Shown piece after piece: positions 6,993 through 10,088 of a DNA stretch of 10,088 nt (positions are counted from its first letter, which is position 1; each line of letters begins with the position of its first letter). This stretch comes from Candidatus Roizmanbacteria bacterium (GTDB lineage Bacteria; Patescibacteriota; Microgenomatia; UBA1406; GWC2-37-13). A program made the translations under genes and the position numbers. The notes beneath the pieces were generated by a model, which ran no database searches, was not told the origin of the DNA, and was given only the letters and a program-made list of their open reading frames with translations. The DNA is taken from the NCBI GenBank assembly GCA_024653985.1, contig JANLIS010000035.1, positions 1-10,088 of the forward strand. The letters are read 5' to 3'.

Positions 6993-7592
6993 TTAATTAC
7001 ATAACTTTATTAAAGCTTCAACATAAATTTTATTTTCTTTTTTCTTTAATCTTCCATAAAGACTTTCCACCGTGTCGTTCGGTAAAACTTTTTCAAAACA
7101 ACGATTAAGAATTGTCCCGAAATCAAATTCATCAGATAAAAAATGAACAGTTGATCCTGCATAGGTTGCATTTTTATCTAAAAAGTTTTTGATGGCAATA
7201 TCAGTTAATTTTCCACGGTTCCAAAGTCCGTTTGTTTTATCGGGATTGAGGACAATGTCGTCCATTTTGTCAGGAATAAGCCCGGGATGAAGATTAAGGA
7301 TCTTATTTTTGAATACATCTATCAAAGATTGGGGAACAATTAATTTCCAGCCAGCCAAGATTATTAAATCAATTTTATTGTCTTTAAAAATTTTCTTTAA
7401 ATCATTTTTTTTGTCAACGACTATTGTTAAAATTTTATTTTTTTCTGCTCTTTTCAGACCATATGCATCTTTAGAACTGCTGACAACTAATTTAATTTCT
7501 GCTTTTAATTTTTTGGTCTTAACAGCATCAATGATCGCCTGAAGATTTGTCCCGGTACCGGCATCAGAAATTAAGATGGCTAATTTTTTCAT
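6993..7592 (-). CDS. purN: PurN, 10-formyl-THF-dependent GAR transformylase
   Basis: PurN transfers the formyl group of 10-formyl-tetrahydrofolate to GAR, giving FGAR. The 199-residue protein has the phosphate-binding N-terminus LISDAGTGTNLQAIIDAV (residues 7-24), the catalytic segment ILNLHPGLIP with Asn100 and His102 (98-107), and GSTVHFLSDEFDFGTI (146-161), where Asp157 aligns with the catalytic Asp144 of E. coli PurN. Between residues 108 and 143 (DKMDDIVLNPDKTNGLWNRG and on) the sequence is longer and different from the E. coli loop around KYPGLHTH, and the C-terminus is shorter. The catalytic Asn-His-Asp triad is intact, so activity is expected. It lies 23 bases after purF in the same operon. 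Its presence implies that the cell has, or imports, a folate one-carbon carrier, even though purP downstream uses free formate. Confidence 0.93.
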   Translation of the reverse strand: MKKLAILISDAGTGTNLQAIIDAVKTKKLKAEIKLVVSSSKDAYGLKRAEKNKILTIVVDKKNDLKKIFKDNKIDLIILAGWKLIVPQSLIDVFKNKILNLHPGLIPDKMDDIVLNPDKTNGLWNRGKLTDIAIKNFLDKNATYAGSTVHFLSDEFDFGTILNRCFEKVLPNDTVESLYGRLKKKENKIYVEALIKLCN

Positions 7593-7615
7593 ATTTTGTC
7601 TGCTTAACCGTGCTG

Positions 7616-9076
7616 TTAGTTAATAGTTTCAAAAACATCCTTTCTAAAACCACCCTCAACTGGCATCGGATATTTTCCGTCAAAGCATGAAGTACAAAGC
7701 TTGTTTGGTTTGATTCTTGAAGCTTTCCTTAAACCGTCTAAGGTCAAATATGCCAAAGAATCGGCTCCAATAAATTTTTCAATTTGTTTGACGTTCATAT
7801 GGGAAGCGATCAATTTATTTTTATCCGGAGTATCGATCCCAAAATAACAGGGATCGGTAACGGGGGGAGAACAAACACGAATATGTATTTTTTTTGCTCC
7901 GCAACTTCTTAACATTTTTACGATCTTTTTCATCGTGGTTCCGCGGACGATCGAATCATCGATGATAATAATTCTTTTTCCTCTAACGATTTCCTTTAGG
8001 GGATTAAATTTAATTCGAACGCCCATTTCACGGATATGTTGTTCAGGTTGAATAAAGGTTCTTCCAATATATCTATTTTTGATAAGCACTTCGCCATATG
8101 GGATACCGGAAGCTTTAGAATAACCGATAGCTGCTGATGTTCCTGAATCAGGAACGGCTACTACCATATCAGCTCCAACAGGTGATTCATGGGCTAATAT
8201 TTCTCCCGATCTTTGTCTAACTTGATGAACCAATTGCTTATTGAAAATACTATCAGGACGGGCTAAATATACATATTCAAAAAGACAGAAACTTTTTCTT
8301 GTCGATTTTACTTTTCCGACAACAGTCAGCCCTTTTTCATCAATGGCAATTATTTCTCCGGGAGCTATCTCTCTGATAAACTTTGCTCCAACAGTATCTA
8401 AGGCACATGTTTCAGAACAGACAATGTATGAACCGTTTAACTTACCTAAAACCAACGGTCTAAAACCATAGGTATCTCTAAAAGCTATCAATTTGTTTTT
8501 TGTTAGAGCGATCATACTGAAGGCTCCCATAAATTTACTAAATGAATTCAGGATTTTTTCTTCCCAATTTTTTCCTTGAGAATTTTTGATCACCCAACCC
8601 ATAATTTCAGTATCGGAAGTTGATGAAAGTTTTACATCAGATGGTAATTTATTGGCGAGGTCCATAGCATTGATAATATTACCGTTATGAGCCAAAGCAA
8701 AATCATCATTTTTTAGGTCCAAAACCACCGGCTGAACATTGCAAAGTTTATTACCACCGGTTGTTGAATATCTAGTGTGACCAATGGATGCAAAACCTTT
8801 AAGGGAATTTATTTTTTCTTCATCAAAAACTGAAGAAACCAATCCGAGCCCTTTAACACCTTTAAAACCTTTTCCATCAGTGACCGTGATACCGGCTCCT
8901 TCTTGACCTCGATGTTGAAGACTATATAAACCAAAAAAACTTATTCTGGCAACATCTTGACCTTTTCCGTAAATTCCAAAAATTCCACATTTGTCTCTTA
9001 AGGGGTTATCTGAAGTCTTTAAAAAAACCCGCTCTGGGCGGGTAGCTTTATTAGCTGAGAAAGAATTATTTCTCAT
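7616..9076 (-). CDS. purF: PurF, amidophosphoribosyltransferase (glutamine PRPP amidotransferase), Fe-S type
   Basis: This is the committed first step: PRPP and glutamine give phosphoribosylamine. The 486-residue protein joins an Ntn-type glutaminase domain (catalytic Cys30 in DKCGIFGIYG; GHTRYSTTG at 99-107; HNGNI at 130-134) to a phosphoribosyltransferase domain with the PRPP loop IIIIDDSIVRGTT (369-381). Four cysteines (264, 410, and 461/464 in CTSC) match the [4Fe-4S]-binding set of the Bacillus subtilis enzyme. The mature enzyme should begin at Cys30, so a 29-residue propeptide would be removed, longer than the 11-residue one of B. subtilis. The ATG at 9076 is the only ATG, GTG or TTG in frame before Cys30. 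Codons 12-19 of the propeptide coincide with an intrinsic-terminator hairpin. A promoter lies directly upstream and leaves almost no 5' leader. Confidence 0.96.
   Translation of the reverse strand: MRNNSFSANKATRPERVFLKTSDNPLRDKCGIFGIYGKGQDVARISFFGLYSLQHRGQEGAGITVTDGKGFKGVKGLGLVSSVFDEEKINSLKGFASIGHTRYSTTGGNKLCNVQPVVLDLKNDDFALAHNGNIINAMDLANKLPSDVKLSSTSDTEIMGWVIKNSQGKNWEEKILNSFSKFMGAFSMIALTKNKLIAFRDTYGFRPLVLGKLNGSYIVCSETCALDTVGAKFIREIAPGEIIAIDEKGLTVVGKVKSTRKSFCLFEYVYLARPDSIFNKQLVHQVRQRSGEILAHESPVGADMVVAVPDSGTSAAIGYSKASGIPYGEVLIKNRYIGRTFIQPEQHIREMGVRIKFNPLKEIVRGKRIIIIDDSIVRGTTMKKIVKMLRSCGAKKIHIRVCSPPVTDPCYFGIDTPDKNKLIASHMNVKQIEKFIGADSLAYLTLDGLRKASRIKPNKLCTSCFDGKYPMPVEGGFRKDVFETIN
9021..9043 (-). 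terminator. Intrinsic terminator-like hairpin inside the purF 5' coding region (candidate attenuator)
   Basis: On the minus strand, ACCCGC-CCAGA-GCGGGT is followed by a run of seven T (counting the stem T), a compact 6-bp stem with a 5-nt loop. The stem begins about 35 nt after the purF start codon and covers codons 12-17, with the T-run in codons 17-19. It lies between the purF promoter and the catalytic Cys codon, so transcripts of the whole operon must pass it. A translating ribosome would prevent folding, suggesting coupling between purF translation and operon transcription. Structure is seen directly; regulatory role is inferred. Confidence 0.7.
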
Positions 9077-9085
9077 TGAGTTAAA

Positions 9086-9114
9086 ATTATACGGGATAGA
9101 TAACTATTTTGCAA
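9086..9114 (-). promoter_or_regulatory. Sigma70-type promoter of the pur operon
   Basis: The minus strand has TTGCAA (9114-9109), a 17-base spacer, and a perfect TATAAT (9091-9086). Only nine bases separate the -10 box from the purF ATG at 9076, so the transcript would start within about 0-5 nt of the start codon. This predicts a leaderless or nearly leaderless purF mRNA. It lies in the 45-base gap between era and purF, so the pur genes can be transcribed independently of era. Confidence 0.8.
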
Positions 9115-9121
9115 GATGAAA

Positions 9122-9994
9122 TTAGTAATACATTTCCTGCCAATGGGCATCAACTTCAATATTCAGATCAAGAAAAACTTTTTTATTGATCGCTAAAGCA
9201 ATTTCTTTTCGGGCATAACTGCCGATCTCCTTTATTTTTCTTCCAGCGGCTCCGATCAACATTCCTTTATATCGGTCATTGGTTGTTAGGATTCTGGCCT
9301 TAATATATGTAGTTCCATTTTTTCTTTCGGAAATTTGGTCAACAATGACGGTGGTAGTATAAGGAATTTCTTCACCCATCATCAGGAAAATCTTTTCACG
9401 GATAAGTTCCCCAAGAAAAATTTTGCTGTCCAAATTGATGATAGGATAAACAAGGTCCGGGGGAAGTTTTTCGGAATCGATGTTTTTTTCGGGAAGATAT
9501 TCGAAAATTTTTTCAAGCAACGGTTTGACATGCATATTATTGATCGCCGATATTTGAAAAACATCTTTGAACTCTTCTTCCAGAAATTTATACTGAGGTA
9601 TAAAGGACTTACCCGGATCATCTATCTTATTAATGACTAATATTTTTGGTTTATTTATCTTTCTAACCAATCCAAGAACCTTACTTTCCTCAAAATCGCG
9701 CTTTCGAGTTGCGTCGACCATGTATATAACCACATCAACATTTTCATTTAATATTTGCAGTGTTTTCTCATTGATTCTTTTTGAAAGATAGTCCTTTGCC
9801 TTTCCAACAATTCCCGGTGTATCCACAAAAATGATCTTTCCCCGCTCTTCCTCGTATAAGGCACGGATAGAAAATCTGGTTGTCTGCGGTTTCGGAGATG
9901 TGATAGCTACTTTTTGTCCAATGACATTATTAACGAAGGTTGATTTACCGACATTAGCCCTTCCGACCAGCAATACCTTACCCATTTTTATCAT
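9122..9994 (-). CDS. era: Era, GTPase for 30S ribosome assembly / 16S rRNA maturation
   Basis: Era binds the 3' end of 16S rRNA and helps the 30S subunit mature. Numbered from the ATG at 9994 (290 residues), it has G1 GRANVGKS at 11-18, the G2 region PQTTR at 36-40, G3 DTPG at 58-61, G4 NKID at 122-125, G5 SAI at 149-151, and a C-terminal KH domain with GAAGRKIKEIGSYARKEI at 248-265. The P-loop has Ala where Era usually has Pro (GRPNVGKS). The frame stays open to another ATG at 10015, but I prefer 9994. It gives the usual short N-terminus, follows the probable stop of the upstream frame by four bases, and has a GAGGT about 11 bases upstream, the only Shine-Dalgarno-like motif in the window. 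A housekeeping gene, apparently outside the pur operon. Confidence 0.93.
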   Translation of the reverse strand: MIKMGKVLLVGRANVGKSTFVNNVIGQKVAITSPKPQTTRFSIRALYEEERGKIIFVDTPGIVGKAKDYLSKRINEKTLQILNENVDVVIYMVDATRKRDFEESKVLGLVRKINKPKILVINKIDDPGKSFIPQYKFLEEEFKDVFQISAINNMHVKPLLEKIFEYLPEKNIDSEKLPPDLVYPIINLDSKIFLGELIREKIFLMMGEEIPYTTTVIVDQISERKNGTTYIKARILTTNDRYKGMLIGAAGRKIKEIGSYARKEIALAINKKVFLDLNIEVDAHWQEMYY

Positions 9995-9998
9995 GTCT

Positions 9999-10088
9999 CT
10001 ATTGTACCTCATCATCCCAACTCAAGCCACCTAAAATTGAATTGTTTAATTTAGACCATTTAAAAAGAGTAAAACTTGAATGTCCTCG
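9999..10088 (-). CDS. C-terminal end of an unidentified upstream gene (partial)
   Basis: A frame open from the window edge encodes 29 residues ending GGLSWDDEVQ, with a TAG stop at 10001-9999, four bases before the preferred era ATG. The tight junction is typical of neighbouring co-transcribed genes. The fragment (containing FTLFKWSKLNNSILGG) is too short to assign to a family, and an open frame of this size can occur by chance. A second frame on the same strand is also open for about 13 codons, so the assignment is tentative. Confidence 0.4.
   Translation of the reverse strand, partial: RGHSSFTLFKWSKLNNSILGGLSWDDEVQ

Noticed and set aside
9335..9640. Plus-strand 101-codon open frame inside era
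   Set aside because: It lies opposite the conserved Era coding sequence; AT-rich antisense frames of this size are expected by chance.
707..9999. Alternative genetic code with TGA reassigned
   Set aside because: All visible stops are TAA or TAG, but no in-frame TGA occurs in the conserved genes and Trp is TGG, so the standard code is sufficient.
10001..10006. TACAAT as a -10 box giving leaderless era mRNA
   Set aside because: Spacing to the ATG at 9994 fits, but no convincing -35 box lies about 17 bases upstream and the site overlaps the probable stop of the upstream gene.

Overview
The window is an AT-rich bacterial segment in which every supported gene lies on the minus strand, so transcription runs from high to low coordinates. 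It carries a purine-biosynthesis operon placed directly behind the ribosome-assembly GTPase gene era. In transcription order it reads: tail of an unidentified gene (10088-9999), era, promoter, purF, purN, purD, purL (with a fused PurS-like N-terminus), purQ, purP, and the first 202 codons of a second PurP-family gene that leaves the window at base 1.

Pathway logic: PurF makes phosphoribosylamine, PurD makes GAR, PurN formylates GAR using 10-formyl-tetrahydrofolate, and PurL+PurQ convert FGAR to FGAM. PurP is the archaeal-type, formate- and ATP-dependent FAICAR synthetase, so it covers the second formylation without PurH-type folate chemistry. PurM, PurE/PurK, PurC, PurB and an IMP cyclohydrolase are not in the window.

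Organism: the standard genetic code is used, and all observable stops are TAA or TAG. The pur genes lack recognisable Shine-Dalgarno sequences, purF has a canonical sigma70-type promoter with an almost leaderless start, and an archaeal-type PurP sits in a bacterial operon. Small palindromic repeats occur both between and inside genes. Together these suggest a member of the candidate phyla radiation (Patescibacteria) or another little-studied lineage. This is inference, not proof.

The most unusual content is non-coding or overlaid on coding sequence. (1) Two copies of an 83-84 base palindromic element sit in two 100-nt intergenic spacers (before purQ and before the second purP-like gene). They have the same orientation and the same distance to the next start codon, an identical GC-rich core, and compensatory base changes in the stem. 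(2) A complete intrinsic-terminator hairpin with a T7 run lies inside codons 12-19 of purF, just behind the near-leaderless promoter, and looks like an attenuator. (3) Two palindromic repeats are inserted in frame within purL. (4) A two-hairpin repeat of the ATTCCC-N8-GGGAAT type lies between purN and purD. (5) The second PurP-like protein has lost the glycine-rich ATP-binding loop that the first one keeps.

No rRNA, tRNA, CRISPR array, insertion sequence or replication origin was seen. No stretch longer than 300 bases lacks a gene.
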